A DNA stretch of 64,000 nucleotides. It comes from BOG-908 sp965198855 (GTDB lineage: Bacteria > Pseudomonadota > Alphaproteobacteria > Acetobacterales > Acetobacteraceae). The stretch is taken from NCBI GenBank assembly GCA_965198855.1, contig CBDAPZ010000002.1:1426001-1490000 (forward strand). The letters are read 5' to 3'. Made by a program: the position numbers and the translations under genes. Within the stretch, counting starts at the first letter, position 1; every line of letters begins with the position of its first letter. A model generated the notes under the pieces. The model saw only the letters and a list, made by a program, of their open reading frames with translations. It did not search any database and was not told where the DNA came from. Of this stretch, positions 44,453-53,702 are shown one piece after another.

Positions 44453-45739
44453 TGCTTCCTTAAGTCTCTCGGGTACCGGCCCACCCGTCGCCCAATCAAG
44501 CAACTCCACAGTATGCAGCACGGGCAAATCGCTGCCGGACGCGATCTGCGTCATGCACCCGATATTACCGGCCGTCACCATCACAGCACCCGTGCGGCCG
44601 ATATTGGCCACCTTGCGATCGCGCAGTTTGCCCGCAATCTCCGGCTGCAGCAGATTATACGTGCCGGCTGACCCGCAGCAGAGATGGCCTTCCGGCACGT
44701 CGGCAACCTCGAACCCTGCTTGTTTCAGCAGCATCTTCGGCTCGTTGCGTATGCTCTGCCCATGTTGCAGCGAGCACGCGCTGTGATACGCCACGCGCTG
44801 ACCGGTCTGCACGGCTGGTGGAAGCAGGCCGATTTCGATCATTATTTCGGACACGTCTTTCGCAAGGCTTGAGATTTTCGCTGCCTGTTCGGCGAGATTT
44901 GGGTCGGTGCGGAACATGAAGCCGTAATCCTTCACCGTGGTGCCGCAGCCGGAGGCATTGATCACGATGGCGTCCAGCCCACCGGGCTTGGAAAGCTCCC
45001 TGGTCCAGGCATCGATGTTTCGGCGGGCATAGTCGTGGCCGCCCATGCCCAGATGGTGGGTCAGCGCGCCGCAACAGCCGGCACCTGCAGCGACAACCAC
45101 CTCGCAGCCATGGCGGGTCAGCAGCCTTACGGTCGCCTCGTTGATCTGCGGTGCAAGCACCTGTTGTGCACAGCCGGTGAGCAGTGCCACGCGCCGTTTC
45201 CGCTCGCCCTGGGCGGGAAAGATCTGCGGCGCATCGACAGGCGATGCCGGCGGCAGGGTGGCGGGCGCCAAAGCCAGCATCGCCTGCAGCCTTGCGGGCA
45301 TCACGCCCTTTAGAAGCTTTCCAAGCGGAGCCGCGCGCAGAGCGAGCCGGAAGAGCCTGGGGCGCGGCAGCACGATGTTCAGCAGCCGGCGTATCAAGCG
45401 ATCCGGCAAGGGCCGCTTATAGGTTTTCTCGATGTGCTGACGGGCGTGATCGACAAGATGCATGTAGTTCACGCCGGACGGGCAGGTGGTCATGCAACTG
45501 AGACAGGAAAGGCAGCGATCGACATGCTTCACCACCGTTTCCGTGGCCGGCTTGTCGTTCTCCAGCATGTCCTTGATGAGGTAGATACGGCCGCGCGGAC
45601 TATCCAGCTCGTCGCCGAGCAGCACATAGGTGGGGCAGGTGGCGGTGCAGAAACCACAATGCACGCAGGCGCGCAGGATCTTTTCTGAGGCTGCGGTGTC
45701 AGGGTCCGCGAGCTGGGCCTCGGAGAAACGTGTTTGCAT
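44441..45739 (-). CDS. glcF: Glycolate oxidase iron-sulfur subunit GlcF
   Basis: A 432-residue protein with two 4Fe-4S motifs (CVHCGFCTATCP near residue 28 and CLSCLSCMTTCP at about 78) and C-terminal cysteine-rich CCG pairs (GAGCCGAL, HLCCGSAG). It passes electrons from GlcD/E to the membrane quinone pool. The last few residues (KEAVLF) and the stop are coded by the hairpin repeat, so the repeat has fixed the end of the protein. It follows glcE by 6 bases. Confidence 0.95.
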   Translation of the reverse strand: MQTRFSEAQLADPDTAASEKILRACVHCGFCTATCPTYVLLGDELDSPRGRIYLIKDMLENDKPATETVVKHVDRCLSCLSCMTTCPSGVNYMHLVDHARQHIEKTYKRPLPDRLIRRLLNIVLPRPRLFRLALRAAPLGKLLKGVMPARLQAMLALAPATLPPASPVDAPQIFPAQGERKRRVALLTGCAQQVLAPQINEATVRLLTRHGCEVVVAAGAGCCGALTHHLGMGGHDYARRNIDAWTRELSKPGGLDAIVINASGCGTTVKDYGFMFRTDPNLAEQAAKISSLAKDVSEIMIEIGLLPPAVQTGQRVAYHSACSLQHGQSIRNEPKMLLKQAGFEVADVPEGHLCCGSAGTYNLLQPEIAGKLRDRKVANIGRTGAVMVTAGNIGCMTQIASGSDLPVLHTVELLDWATGGPVPERLKEAVLF

Positions 45740-45745
45740 TATCTG

Positions 45746-46960
45746 TCAGATACCCTGCTGCATGCGCCCGGGATTGAGGATGGCATGCGGATCGAAGCCC
45801 AATTTCACACGCCGGCTCAGCGCTTCGAGTGGTGCTGCAAGAGGCTGGAACACGGCGATACGGCTGCGCAGCGACGCCTCTGCCCGTAGCAACGTCGCGT
45901 GACCACCGCTCGTCGCCAGCGCGGCGCGCAGGATGTTGGCGCCAGCGCCTTCGGGTGCATCGGCCGGGATTTCAACCCAGAGCAGCCCGCCACCCCAATC
46001 ATAGAAACCTTCTGCGGCAGGTAGAAGCCTTTGCACGTTCTGCAGCAGCGCCGGCGCCGCATTCGGCGTGGTGCACACCCGCCACACGATCGAATCGACA
46101 GCGGCAAGCAATGGCTGAACGGCGCCGATCTCCTGCCAAAGCGCATTGCTATCCGACATTTCCAGCCGCACGCACCCGGCGGAGTCCAGTTCATTTGCGC
46201 GATAAGCGACAGACGGATGCGGCCCCTCGAGGCGCAACACCGTTGCGGAACCTTGCGGCAAGCCTTGCAGCACCGGTGATCTGCGCGCGGCGTGTGCAGG
46301 CAGAAACGCGGCGGCCGACACTTCATGCGGCGAATTCAATGCTTTCGACAAGAAGGCAATCGCTTCCTTATCCGCGAAACCAGGGAATACCAGGCTGCAG
46401 CTCGTCTCCGGCTTCGGCAGCAACCGGATTGTGGTCTCCAGCAGAACCGACAATGTGCCGAAAGCGCCAGCTTGCAGCTTGCACATATCGTAGCCGGTCA
46501 CGTTCTTCACTACGCGGCCACCGGCTTTCCAGATATCGCCGCGCCCATCCACGGCAGAAAATCCAAGAAAGTGATCGCGCGCTGCACCGGCGCGCACGCG
46601 CCGCGGCCCAGCGATATTGCTGGCGATCGTACCGCCCAAAGTCGGCGCGCCATCGCTGGGCAGCAAGCCGAACCAATCGGGCGGCTCGAACGCCAGCATC
46701 TGGTTATGCGCATCTAGAAGTGCGGTGATCTCCGCAAGCGGTGTCGCCGCTTGCGCCTGGAGGAACAACTCCGCCGGCTCGTAATCGGTAATGCCCGTGA
46801 GCCTGCCGAGATCGAGTATATGCGCGGCTTCTACCGGCCGCCCATAATCACGCTTGCTGCCGCCACCGCTAATCCACAATGCATCGCCCGAGTCGGCCGC
46901 CTTGCGCACGATCTCCGCCACCTGCGCCGCGTCGCTCGGGCGCAGCCTTTCTCGTGTCAT
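45746..46960 (-). CDS. glcE: Glycolate oxidase FAD-binding subunit GlcE
   Basis: A 404-residue FAD-binding subunit. It has the PCMH-type FAD fold in the first half (ALWISGGGSKRDYGRP, APTLGGTIASNIAGPR). ATG 46960 is chosen; the longer open frame starts 26 codons earlier. It follows glcD by two bases and works with GlcD and GlcF. Confidence 0.92.
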   Translation of the reverse strand: MTRERLRPSDAAQVAEIVRKAADSGDALWISGGGSKRDYGRPVEAAHILDLGRLTGITDYEPAELFLQAQAATPLAEITALLDAHNQMLAFEPPDWFGLLPSDGAPTLGGTIASNIAGPRRVRAGAARDHFLGFSAVDGRGDIWKAGGRVVKNVTGYDMCKLQAGAFGTLSVLLETTIRLLPKPETSCSLVFPGFADKEAIAFLSKALNSPHEVSAAAFLPAHAARRSPVLQGLPQGSATVLRLEGPHPSVAYRANELDSAGCVRLEMSDSNALWQEIGAVQPLLAAVDSIVWRVCTTPNAAPALLQNVQRLLPAAEGFYDWGGGLLWVEIPADAPEGAGANILRAALATSGGHATLLRAEASLRSRIAVFQPLAAPLEALSRRVKLGFDPHAILNPGRMQQGI

Positions 46961-46962
46961 GG

Positions 46963-48450
46963 TCAAAACCGCGGCAGATCGGGGAAGCGGACCTGGCCGC
47001 CATGCACATGCACGCGGCCCAGTTCGGCACAACGGCACAATTGCGGAAACATCTTCCCAGGATTGAGCAGGCTCTGTGGATCAAACGCGCATTTCACACG
47101 CATCTGCTGATCCAGATCGATCTCGTTGAACATGGTGCTCATCAGGTCGCGTTTTTCCACGCCCACGCCATGTTCGCCCGTCAGCACGCCGCCGACCTCG
47201 ACGCAAAGCCGCAGAATATCGTTGCCAAACGCTTCAGCGCTTTCGAGTTCGCCTGGCTTATTCGCGTCGTACATGATCAGCGGGTGGAGATTGCCGTCGC
47301 CAGCATGAAACACATTTGCCACGCGCAATCCATGCTGCGCCTCCATCTGCTTCATGCGCATCAGCACCTCGCTCACGCGCCGACGCGGAATGGTGCCGTC
47401 CATGCAGAGATAATCCGGCGATAGCCGTCCCACTGCGGGGAAGGCCGCTTTCCTGCCTGCCCAAAACAGCAGTCTTTCTTCTTCGCTCCCGCTCACCCGG
47501 CAGGAATTGGCGCCGTGCTCGGCCGAGATCTCCTCGACCAACGCGACCAGATGCGTCACCTCGGCTTCGCAGCCATCGAGTTCCACGATCAGCACCGCTT
47601 CTGCATCCAGCGGATAACCCGCATGCACGAACGCTTCCGCCGCCATCGTCGCCGGCTTGTCCATCATCTCCATGCCGCCGGGAATGATTCCTCGCCCGAT
47701 AATGTCCGCCGCGCAATCGCCGGCCGTTTCCACCGTGGGAAAACCGATCAGCAGCGCACGCGCACCCGGCGGCTTGGGCAATATGCGAACAACCACTTCG
47801 GTGACGACACCAAGCAGACCCTCCGATCCCACCATCAAGCCCAGCAGATCATAGCCTGGAGAATCAAAGAATTTGCCGCCCAGTTCGATCACTTCGCCTT
47901 CTATCGTCACGAACGTGAGGCCGATCACGTTATTCGTCGTCAGCCCGTATTTCAGGCAATGCACGCCGCCGGAATTCTCCGCCACATTGCCGCCGATGCT
48001 GCATGCAATCTGGCTGGAAGGATCAGGCGCGTAATAAAATCCTTGGTCCTGCACCGCGCCCGTGATTGCCAGGTTGGTCACGCCGGGCTGCACTACGACG
48101 CATCGATTTTCGATGTCGATATCCAGGATGCGCTTGAACTTGCCCATCGCCAGCAGCACACCATCCGCCAACGGTAGCGCACCGCCCGACAACGACGTGC
48201 CCGATCCGCGCGGCACCACCTTCACGCCGGCCGCACTGCAATACCGCAGAACCTCGACCACCTGCGCCGTGGTCTCGGGCAGAACCACAACCATCGGCAA
48301 GGTGCGATATGCCGTCAGCGCATCGCTTTCATAGGCGCGGCAGCCATCCTCGCTATCCACTACGCCCTCGCCAGGGACAATGCGACGCAAGGCGGTCACG
48401 ATCTCGGCGCGGCGGCCGAGTACAACCTCGTCGGGGATGGGCATTTGCAT
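46963..48450 (-). CDS. glcD: Glycolate oxidase catalytic subunit GlcD
   Basis: A 495-residue FAD-linked oxidase. FAD motif VVPRGSGTSLSGGALPL and the NSGGVHCLKYGLTTNNV segment mark the GlcD family, and the C-terminal VFHAGDGNLHPLI and GVLTGEHGVGVEKRDLM motifs are present. It oxidises glycolate to glyoxylate. Start ATG 48450 is chosen. Upstream lies the glycerate kinase gene, 68 bases away. Confidence 0.96.
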   Translation of the reverse strand: MQMPIPDEVVLGRRAEIVTALRRIVPGEGVVDSEDGCRAYESDALTAYRTLPMVVVLPETTAQVVEVLRYCSAAGVKVVPRGSGTSLSGGALPLADGVLLAMGKFKRILDIDIENRCVVVQPGVTNLAITGAVQDQGFYYAPDPSSQIACSIGGNVAENSGGVHCLKYGLTTNNVIGLTFVTIEGEVIELGGKFFDSPGYDLLGLMVGSEGLLGVVTEVVVRILPKPPGARALLIGFPTVETAGDCAADIIGRGIIPGGMEMMDKPATMAAEAFVHAGYPLDAEAVLIVELDGCEAEVTHLVALVEEISAEHGANSCRVSGSEEERLLFWAGRKAAFPAVGRLSPDYLCMDGTIPRRRVSEVLMRMKQMEAQHGLRVANVFHAGDGNLHPLIMYDANKPGELESAEAFGNDILRLCVEVGGVLTGEHGVGVEKRDLMSTMFNEIDLDQQMRVKCAFDPQSLLNPGKMFPQLCRCAELGRVHVHGGQVRFPDLPRF

Positions 48451-48518
48451 AAGAAGATATCCACAAAACAAGAAACACTGGGGAGCAGAAGCCTGTCCCC
48501 CCAGACCCCCGGCAATTC

Positions 48519-49772
48519 TTAAGTTACTAATATGGCGCGGAAATCGTTTACGTTAGTGCGGGTGGGGCCGGTTATCACCAGATCGTCCAACGCGTCGAAG
48601 AAACTGTAGCCGTCATTGTCCTGAAGATAAGCGCTGGCATCCATCCCGAGTGCCCGCGCGCGCGAAAGTGTGTCCGGCGCGAGTACAGCACCGGCGTTTT
48701 TCTCCGTGCCGTCAATGCCGTCCGTGTCGCAAGCAATGGCGTGCATATCAGGCCGGCCGTCCAACGCCACCGCGAGGCCGAGCAGGAACTCCGCATTGCG
48801 GCCGCCGCGACCCTGGCCGCGTATCGTCACCGTGGTCTCGCCGCCCGAAATCAGCACGAAAGGCCTCGGCCCGGCCTGTGCAGCCGCCAGCTTGGCCATG
48901 TCGCGGGCAACCTCGACGGACTCCCCCTCGATTTCGTCACCCAATACGATCGCCCTCACACCCGCGGCTTCGGCGATCGCGGCGGCGGCGTGCAGGGCAG
49001 CCATCGGGGTCGCGACCAGCACCGCGCGCGTCTGCGTGAAAGCTGGGTGATCCGGCTTGGGGGTCTCGGCCGAAGGGTCGTTCAAGCGGGCGGTCACCGA
49101 GTCCGGCACCGTGATGTGGAAGCGCTCGAGCACGGCGCGGGCTTGGGCGAGCGTGCTGCTGTCCGGCACGGTAGGGCCTGAGCCGATGACCGAGGCGTCG
49201 TCGCCTGGCACGTCGGAAATCATCAACGTGAGGATCTGCGCCGGGCTGGCGGCTTCGGCCAGCCTGCCGCCCTTGATGGCGGAGAGATGTTTGCGCACGG
49301 CGTTCATCTCGCCGATGGGGGCGCCACTGCGCAGAAGGGCGCGGTTGATAGCCTGTTTTGCAGCGAGGCCGATGCCTGGCGCCGGCAATGAGAGCAGCGA
49401 GGATGCGCCGCCGGACATCAGGCAGAGCACCAGGTCGTCGGAGGAAAGTCCTTGCACCATGTGCAGCATGCGGGCGGCGGCGGCTTGCCCGGCTTCATCC
49501 GGCACGGGGTGGCCTGCCTCCACCACTTCGATCCGGCCGAGCGGCCCGACGCCGTGCTCATAGCGCGTAACCACGAGGCCTGAGAGCGGCGCGTCCGCCG
49601 GCCATTGTTTTTCGACTTCGAGGGCCATGGCGGCGGCAGCCTTGCCGGCGCCGACCACCAGTGTTCGTCCCAGCGGTGGCGGCGGCAGAAAGCTCGGCAC
49701 GCAGTGCTCCGGCAGCACCGCATTCACCGCCGCCTGAAACATCTCAAGCAGCAGTCCACGCGCCTCGATCAC
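48519..49772 (-). CDS. Glycerate 2-kinase, MOFRL type
   Basis: A 417-residue kinase of the TtuD/GckA type with the C-terminal MOFRL domain (ISGGETTVTIRGQGRGGRNAE and DTDGIDGTEKNAGAVL). It phosphorylates glycerate to 2-phosphoglycerate. Placed ahead of glcDEF on the same strand, it suggests glycolate to glyoxylate to glycerate to 2-phosphoglycerate, though the two middle steps (glyoxylate carboligase and tartronate semialdehyde reductase) are not in the window. Confidence 0.9.
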   Translation of the reverse strand: MIEARGLLLEMFQAAVNAVLPEHCVPSFLPPPPLGRTLVVGAGKAAAAMALEVEKQWPADAPLSGLVVTRYEHGVGPLGRIEVVEAGHPVPDEAGQAAAARMLHMVQGLSSDDLVLCLMSGGASSLLSLPAPGIGLAAKQAINRALLRSGAPIGEMNAVRKHLSAIKGGRLAEAASPAQILTLMISDVPGDDASVIGSGPTVPDSSTLAQARAVLERFHITVPDSVTARLNDPSAETPKPDHPAFTQTRAVLVATPMAALHAAAAIAEAAGVRAIVLGDEIEGESVEVARDMAKLAAAQAGPRPFVLISGGETTVTIRGQGRGGRNAEFLLGLAVALDGRPDMHAIACDTDGIDGTEKNAGAVLAPDTLSRARALGMDASAYLQDNDGYSFFDALDDLVITGPTRTNVNDFRAILVT

Positions 49773-49800
49773 AGGAGCACCAGGGAAATAAAAGTTTTTT

Positions 49801-49824
49801 GCTTCTTGTTTTCAAAAAAGAAGC
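49801..49824. repeat. Intergenic hairpin repeat, half element (copy I)
   Basis: Stem GCTTCTT with AAGAAGC; preceded by AAAAGTTTTTT. It lies 38 bases downstream of the small minus-strand gene at 49862-50023 and upstream of the glycerate kinase. Confidence 0.78.
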
Positions 49825-49861
49825 GCTTGTCTTGCCTTATCATAAAGCAAAGCTACCGCAT

Positions 49862-50023
49862 TCAGGCCACGAGGTTAAGCACCCGTCCGCTTTGAATCGG
49901 CGGTGCCGTTTCCCGCGCCACCTCACGATCCTTCTCGATTTCCGAGCCATGTGTCGGCGGCGTGGTTTGCGGCGGTGAAATGTGGGTTTGTGAACTGGTG
50001 GTCACTGTGGAGATCGTAGACAT
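49862..50023 (-). CDS. Small polar peptide, possibly real
   Basis: A 53-residue open frame with an ATG and a GGAG site 9-12 bases upstream. It is rich in Ser, Thr and Pro early (STVTTSSQTHISPPQTTPP), then charged, and ends with QSGRVLNLVA. It is followed by hairpin repeat copy I, which fits a transcribed gene. No family is recognised. Confidence 0.5.
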   Translation of the reverse strand: MSTISTVTTSSQTHISPPQTTPPTHGSEIEKDREVARETAPPIQSGRVLNLVA

Positions 50024-50093
50024 ACGCGCGCTCCGGTTGAGAATGCCCCCACTCTAGCTGTTACATAGCTAAGCAAACCTGAAGATCGGCGCG

Positions 50094-51737
50094 TTAAGCC
50101 ACAGCCCGCGGCAAGCGCACGACGAAGCGTGCTCCCAGGATCTGCCCAGCGGCATCGCGACGATTTTCTGCACTGATGCGCCCGCGCAGGGCCTCGACGA
50201 TCTGCCGGCTGATCGAAAGCCCCAGCCCGGAATGTTTGCCGAAACTCTCATTGGCAGGGCGTTCGGAATAGAATCGGTCGAACACGTGCTCCAAATTGCC
50301 GTCGGGGATGCCGGGGCCTTCATCTTCCACCGCGATTTCCACCATGCCCCCGGTCTCCCGTGCGCGCAGGAATATCGTGCCACCTGGAGGTGAAAAGCTT
50401 TCCGCATTGCCGATCAGGTTGCGCAGCACCTGTACCAGCCGGCCTTCCACCGCCAGCACTTTGAGGTCGCCTTGCGGCACGTCCACCACGACGGTCGCAT
50501 CCTTCGCGTCGCGCGTGGCTTCGGCGATCTCGCCGAGGGTCGAGATCATCGGCACCACATCCACCATCTCGGTAGCGGTGCGGGAGAGTTCGGCATCTAC
50601 CCTGCTGGCGTCGGAGATGTCGCTGATCAGCCGATCGAGGCGCACCACGTCGTCCTGGATGATCGCGAGCAGGCGTGCCTGTGCAGCAGGGTCGGTGACA
50701 CGGTGCATCGTGTCGATGGCGCTGCGGATGGAGCTCAACGGGTTCTTGATCTCGTGCGCGACGTCGGCGGCGAAACGCTCGATCGCGTCCATGCGGCCCC
50801 ACAACGCAGTGGCCGAGGCGGAGAGCGCCAGACCTAGCGCGCCGATCTCGTCACGACGGCGCAGCAACTCGGGTGGCACGCCGCCGGTGCGGCCATGTCC
50901 TTCGCGCATGTCCTGCGCCGCATCGGCCAGCCGCAGGATCGGGCGTGCGAGCGTAAGCGAGAGATACCAGGAGAGCAGCACCGTCAGCAGCAACGCGCCG
51001 ACGAACAGGCCGAGGATGGAGATGCGCACCGCGAAAAGGGAGTTGTCGACTTCCACCGCGTCGCGGGTGAGCAGCACGATGCCGACGGTGTGCCGATCAC
51101 GTTCCACCGGTTCGGTCACCGTCACCAGAAGCTGGTTCTCCTGGGTGCGGCGGATATAGGGCGGCATCTCGTGGGAATCGTTGGAGCTGGTCAGGCGCAA
51201 CTCCTCGCGCACATCGGGCTGCCAATCGACGCCCGCGGCGTTCGGGCTGATCTCGACGGTGGCGGCGCGCGTATGCGGCAGCCAGGCCAGCACGCCGTCA
51301 TATAGCCGGCTGACCCAACCGGTCACCTGGCTGCGCTCGGCCACAGGCGGCAAAGGCTCCGTGCTCACTGCACCGCCGGCGCCCAGGCGCACACGGCTAT
51401 CGGCGATCAGGGTGCCGTCGGGCGCGTAGATCTTGGCGCCCGCATTCGGGGTTGGGTCGGTAAGGCGGCGCAGCAGCGGTCGCGCCAGATCGGGCACCAG
51501 CACCGGGTTGTTCGGGTCCGTCACCCGCACCGCACTTTCACCCAGCGCGCCGGCGTATATCCGCGCCTGCTCGCGCAATGCCGACACTTCGGCTTCCAGC
51601 AGCCCATCCTGATACTGGTCTAGGTACAGCAACGCGCCCAGCAGCAGCGCCAGCGGCACAAAATTGACCAGCAGCACGCGCCACGTCAGCGGCGAAATCC
51701 AGCGGGCGTGGTGGCGGCTCGGAGGCGAGGCGGACAT
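50094..51737 (-). CDS. chvG: Sensor histidine kinase, ChvG-like
   Basis: A 547-residue membrane kinase: two membrane segments (LLVNFVPLALLLGALLYL at 22-39 and ISILGLFVGALLLTVLLSWY at about 240), a periplasmic sensor region between them, HAMP, then HisKA with FAADVAHEIKNPLSSIRS and HATPase with GLGLSISRQIVEALRG. This is the ChvG/ExoS layout, known in envelope and acid stress. No ChvI regulator or hprK gene is beside it in this window, unlike the usual cluster. Confidence 0.85.
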   Translation of the reverse strand: MSASPPSRHHARWISPLTWRVLLVNFVPLALLLGALLYLDQYQDGLLEAEVSALREQARIYAGALGESAVRVTDPNNPVLVPDLARPLLRRLTDPTPNAGAKIYAPDGTLIADSRVRLGAGGAVSTEPLPPVAERSQVTGWVSRLYDGVLAWLPHTRAATVEISPNAAGVDWQPDVREELRLTSSNDSHEMPPYIRRTQENQLLVTVTEPVERDRHTVGIVLLTRDAVEVDNSLFAVRISILGLFVGALLLTVLLSWYLSLTLARPILRLADAAQDMREGHGRTGGVPPELLRRRDEIGALGLALSASATALWGRMDAIERFAADVAHEIKNPLSSIRSAIDTMHRVTDPAAQARLLAIIQDDVVRLDRLISDISDASRVDAELSRTATEMVDVVPMISTLGEIAEATRDAKDATVVVDVPQGDLKVLAVEGRLVQVLRNLIGNAESFSPPGGTIFLRARETGGMVEIAVEDEGPGIPDGNLEHVFDRFYSERPANESFGKHSGLGLSISRQIVEALRGRISAENRRDAAGQILGARFVVRLPRAVA

Positions 51738-51808
51738 CGGACCAGTTATCAGTTGTCAGCCGTCAGTCGCCAGACGCTAAATGCGCCAGCCCGACCGGAT
51801 GCTTTACG

Positions 51809-52432
51809 CTGAAACCCCACACCACACTCCCTCGCTTTGGCGACCGTCGCCGCATTCGCATCGGATTACTGGGCGGCAGTTTCAATCCGGCGCATGAGGG
51901 GCATCTTCACATCGCACTCATGGCCATAAAAAGGCTGCGGCTGGATCAGGTGTGGCTTCTGGTCTCGCCCGGAAACCCGCTGAAGCAGCCGGCCGGCATG
52001 AGCGCACTGCCAAACCGCTTGGCATCGGCGCAAAAAATCGCCGACGGCAGGCGCGTCATTGCCACCGATATCGAGCGGCATCTGCACACGCGCTTTACCG
52101 TGGACACGCTGCACGCCCTCAAACGACGTTTCCCGCGCGCAAGATTTATTTGGCTCATGGGCGCAGACAACCTCGCGCAATTTCCGCGTTGGCGTGGCTG
52201 GATGCGCATTGCACGTGAGGTTCCCTTTGCGGTCCTGCCCCGGCCCACCTACAGTGCGCCGGCACGCGCGGGTCGGGCGGCGCGGCGCCTGGCATTCGCC
52301 CGGCACGCTGCCCGCGAGGCGCCGGTGCTGGCCGCATGTCCGGCGCCCGCCTGGGTGTTTCTGGACGGCCGGGAAAACCCAGTTTCGGCAACGGCCCTTC
52401 GCGAGGCCGCGCAGGAGAAGAGAGATCGCTAG
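51809..52432 (+). CDS. nadD: Nicotinate-nucleotide adenylyltransferase (uncertain start)
   Basis: About 207 residues with the nucleotidyl-transferase motif IGLLGGSFNPAHEGHLHIA and the downstream WLMGADNLAQFPRWRGW. It makes NaAD in NAD synthesis. No ATG, GTG or TTG precedes the GGSFNPAH motif in its frame, and the first ATG at 51920 would remove the active-site motif. CTG 51809 or a nearby non-ATG codon must be used, or a frameshift lies at the 5' end (an ATG in another frame is at 51799). It belongs with rsfS and rlmH. Confidence 0.85.
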   Translation: MKPHTTLPRFGDRRRIRIGLLGGSFNPAHEGHLHIALMAIKRLRLDQVWLLVSPGNPLKQPAGMSALPNRLASAQKIADGRRVIATDIERHLHTRFTVDTLHALKRRFPRARFIWLMGADNLAQFPRWRGWMRIAREVPFAVLPRPTYSAPARAGRAARRLAFARHAAREAPVLAACPAPAWVFLDGRENPVSATALREAAQEKRDR

Positions 52433-52547
52433 AAAACCCGCTCCCCCCGCAGCTTCAGGGGCCAAAGAGCCTAAACGAACCACGCCGAAACCGCCCGCCA
52501 CCCTCGGCAAAGCGGCAAAGGCCCCAGGCACGCCGCGCAAGAAAGCG

Positions 52548-52943
52548 GTGGCCGCAGGCCCACGCGGCAAACGCGAGGAACCGGCTGCCATCGACCTGCT
52601 CGACAAGCTGCAGGGCGTCATCGTGACCAGCCTGGAAGACGACAAGGCCGAGGAAGTCGTTGCCATCGACCTCGCCGGCCGCGCTTCGTTTGCCGATCGC
52701 ATGGTGATCGCTACCGGCCTCGCCGATCGCCAGATCAGTGCGATGGCGACGCATCTGGAACAGAAACTCTCCGAATCCGGCATCAAGCGCGTGCGCATCG
52801 AAGGCGCCGGCGGCTCGGACTGGGTGCTGATCGATGCAGGCGATATCGTGATCCATCTGTTCAAGCCGGAAGCGCGCCAACTTTACCAACTCGAAAAAAT
52901 GTGGGGAGCGGAGTTCGATGAGCCAGCTGCGCAGAACGGATAA
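52548..52943 (+). CDS. rsfS: Ribosomal silencing factor RsfS
   Basis: About 131 residues of RsfS, with the core VTSLEDDKAEEVVAIDLAGR, ASFADRMVIATGLADRQISAMA, and the ending GDIVIHLFKPEARQLYQLEKMW. It blocks ribosome subunit joining in low-nutrient states. GTG 52548 is the first ordinary start; an alternative is ATC at 52421, which has AGGAGAAGAG upstream and would add about 42 residues of basic, proline-rich sequence overlapping the nadD stop. Confidence 0.88.
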   Translation: MAAGPRGKREEPAAIDLLDKLQGVIVTSLEDDKAEEVVAIDLAGRASFADRMVIATGLADRQISAMATHLEQKLSESGIKRVRIEGAGGSDWVLIDAGDIVIHLFKPEARQLYQLEKMWGAEFDEPAAQNG

Positions 52944-52953
52944 GACAAAAGCA

Positions 52954-53089
52954 GTTCTTTTCTGAAGAAAAGAACCAAAAGACTTTTATGTCCTTGCTGT
53001 ACGACGGCTCCCGTTCTGCCAGTATAAAAGTTGGCGTTGCAACGGTGTCAGGAAGAAAAGTTTTTTGGTCCTTTTTTTCAAAAAAGGAC
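52954..53089. repeat. Paired hairpin repeat, full element (copy J)
   Basis: Left hairpin 52954-52975 is GTTCTTTTCT, loop GA, AGAAAAGAAC. Right hairpin 53068-53089 is GTCCTTTTTT, loop TC, AAAAAAGGAC. The right stem has a C-G pair where others have T-A, so the two arms have changed together. The middle is longer and different from the other copies. It lies between rsfS and rlmH, right before the rlmH start. Confidence 0.88.
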
Positions 53090-53097
53090 TGCTTGCC

Positions 53098-53553
53098 TTG
53101 CGCCTGATCGCCGTCGGAAAGCTACGCCCAGGCCCGGAATCCGAGCTTTTCGAGCGTTACAACGGCCGCCTTCGCCCGAAGCTGACAGTAACGGAAGTTG
53201 CCGATGGCCATGGCGCCCCGGCCGAGATCAAGCGGCGGGAAAGCGAAGCCTTGCTCGCAGCGCTCCCAATTGAAGCCTGCGCGGTTGCACTGGATCTCGG
53301 CGCGCCGCCAATGAGCAGCGAGCATTTCGCGCAGCGCCTGGAAGCCTGGCTTGCCGGCGGCCAGACAGTGACCTTCCTCATCGGCGGTGCCGAGGGGCTG
53401 GGTAAACCGGTGCTGGACCGTGCCAATCATGTGTTGTCGCTTGGTATGCTGACATGGCCACATATGCTGGTGCGCGTGATGCTGGCGGAACAGATTTTCA
53501 GGGCACGCGCGATTGCCTCTGGCCATCCCTATCATCGCGCAGGGCGGCCCTGA
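53098..53553 (+). CDS. rlmH: 23S rRNA pseudouridine-1915 methyltransferase RlmH
   Basis: A 151-residue SPOUT methyltransferase. It begins RLIAVGKLRPGPESELFERY and has the C-terminal FLIGGAEGLGKPVLDRA and LSLGMLTWPHMLVRVMLAEQ motifs of RlmH. It methylates a pseudouridine in helix 69. The start is TTG 53098, because the N-terminal core begins here and upstream is the repeat. The repeat lies within 9 bases of this start. Confidence 0.93.
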   Translation: MRLIAVGKLRPGPESELFERYNGRLRPKLTVTEVADGHGAPAEIKRRESEALLAALPIEACAVALDLGAPPMSSEHFAQRLEAWLAGGQTVTFLIGGAEGLGKPVLDRANHVLSLGMLTWPHMLVRVMLAEQIFRARAIASGHPYHRAGRP

Positions 53554-53702
53554 TCTCTCTGCGCTCGCATGTCGCACAGGCTTGCGAAACCTGACGTTGA
53601 ATGCTGCGGAATATCTGCCGCGTCACACCCTATAAAACGTTGCGGGCTTGCATGTATTTCGTTCCTCCGTGAGAATGCCGGCATCAGCACAAGGTTGGCG
53701 TG

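Noticed and set aside
52421..52547. N-terminal extension of rsfS from ATC 52421
   Set aside because: A strong ribosome site is present, but ATC starts are very rare; the GTG at 52548 was kept as the call.
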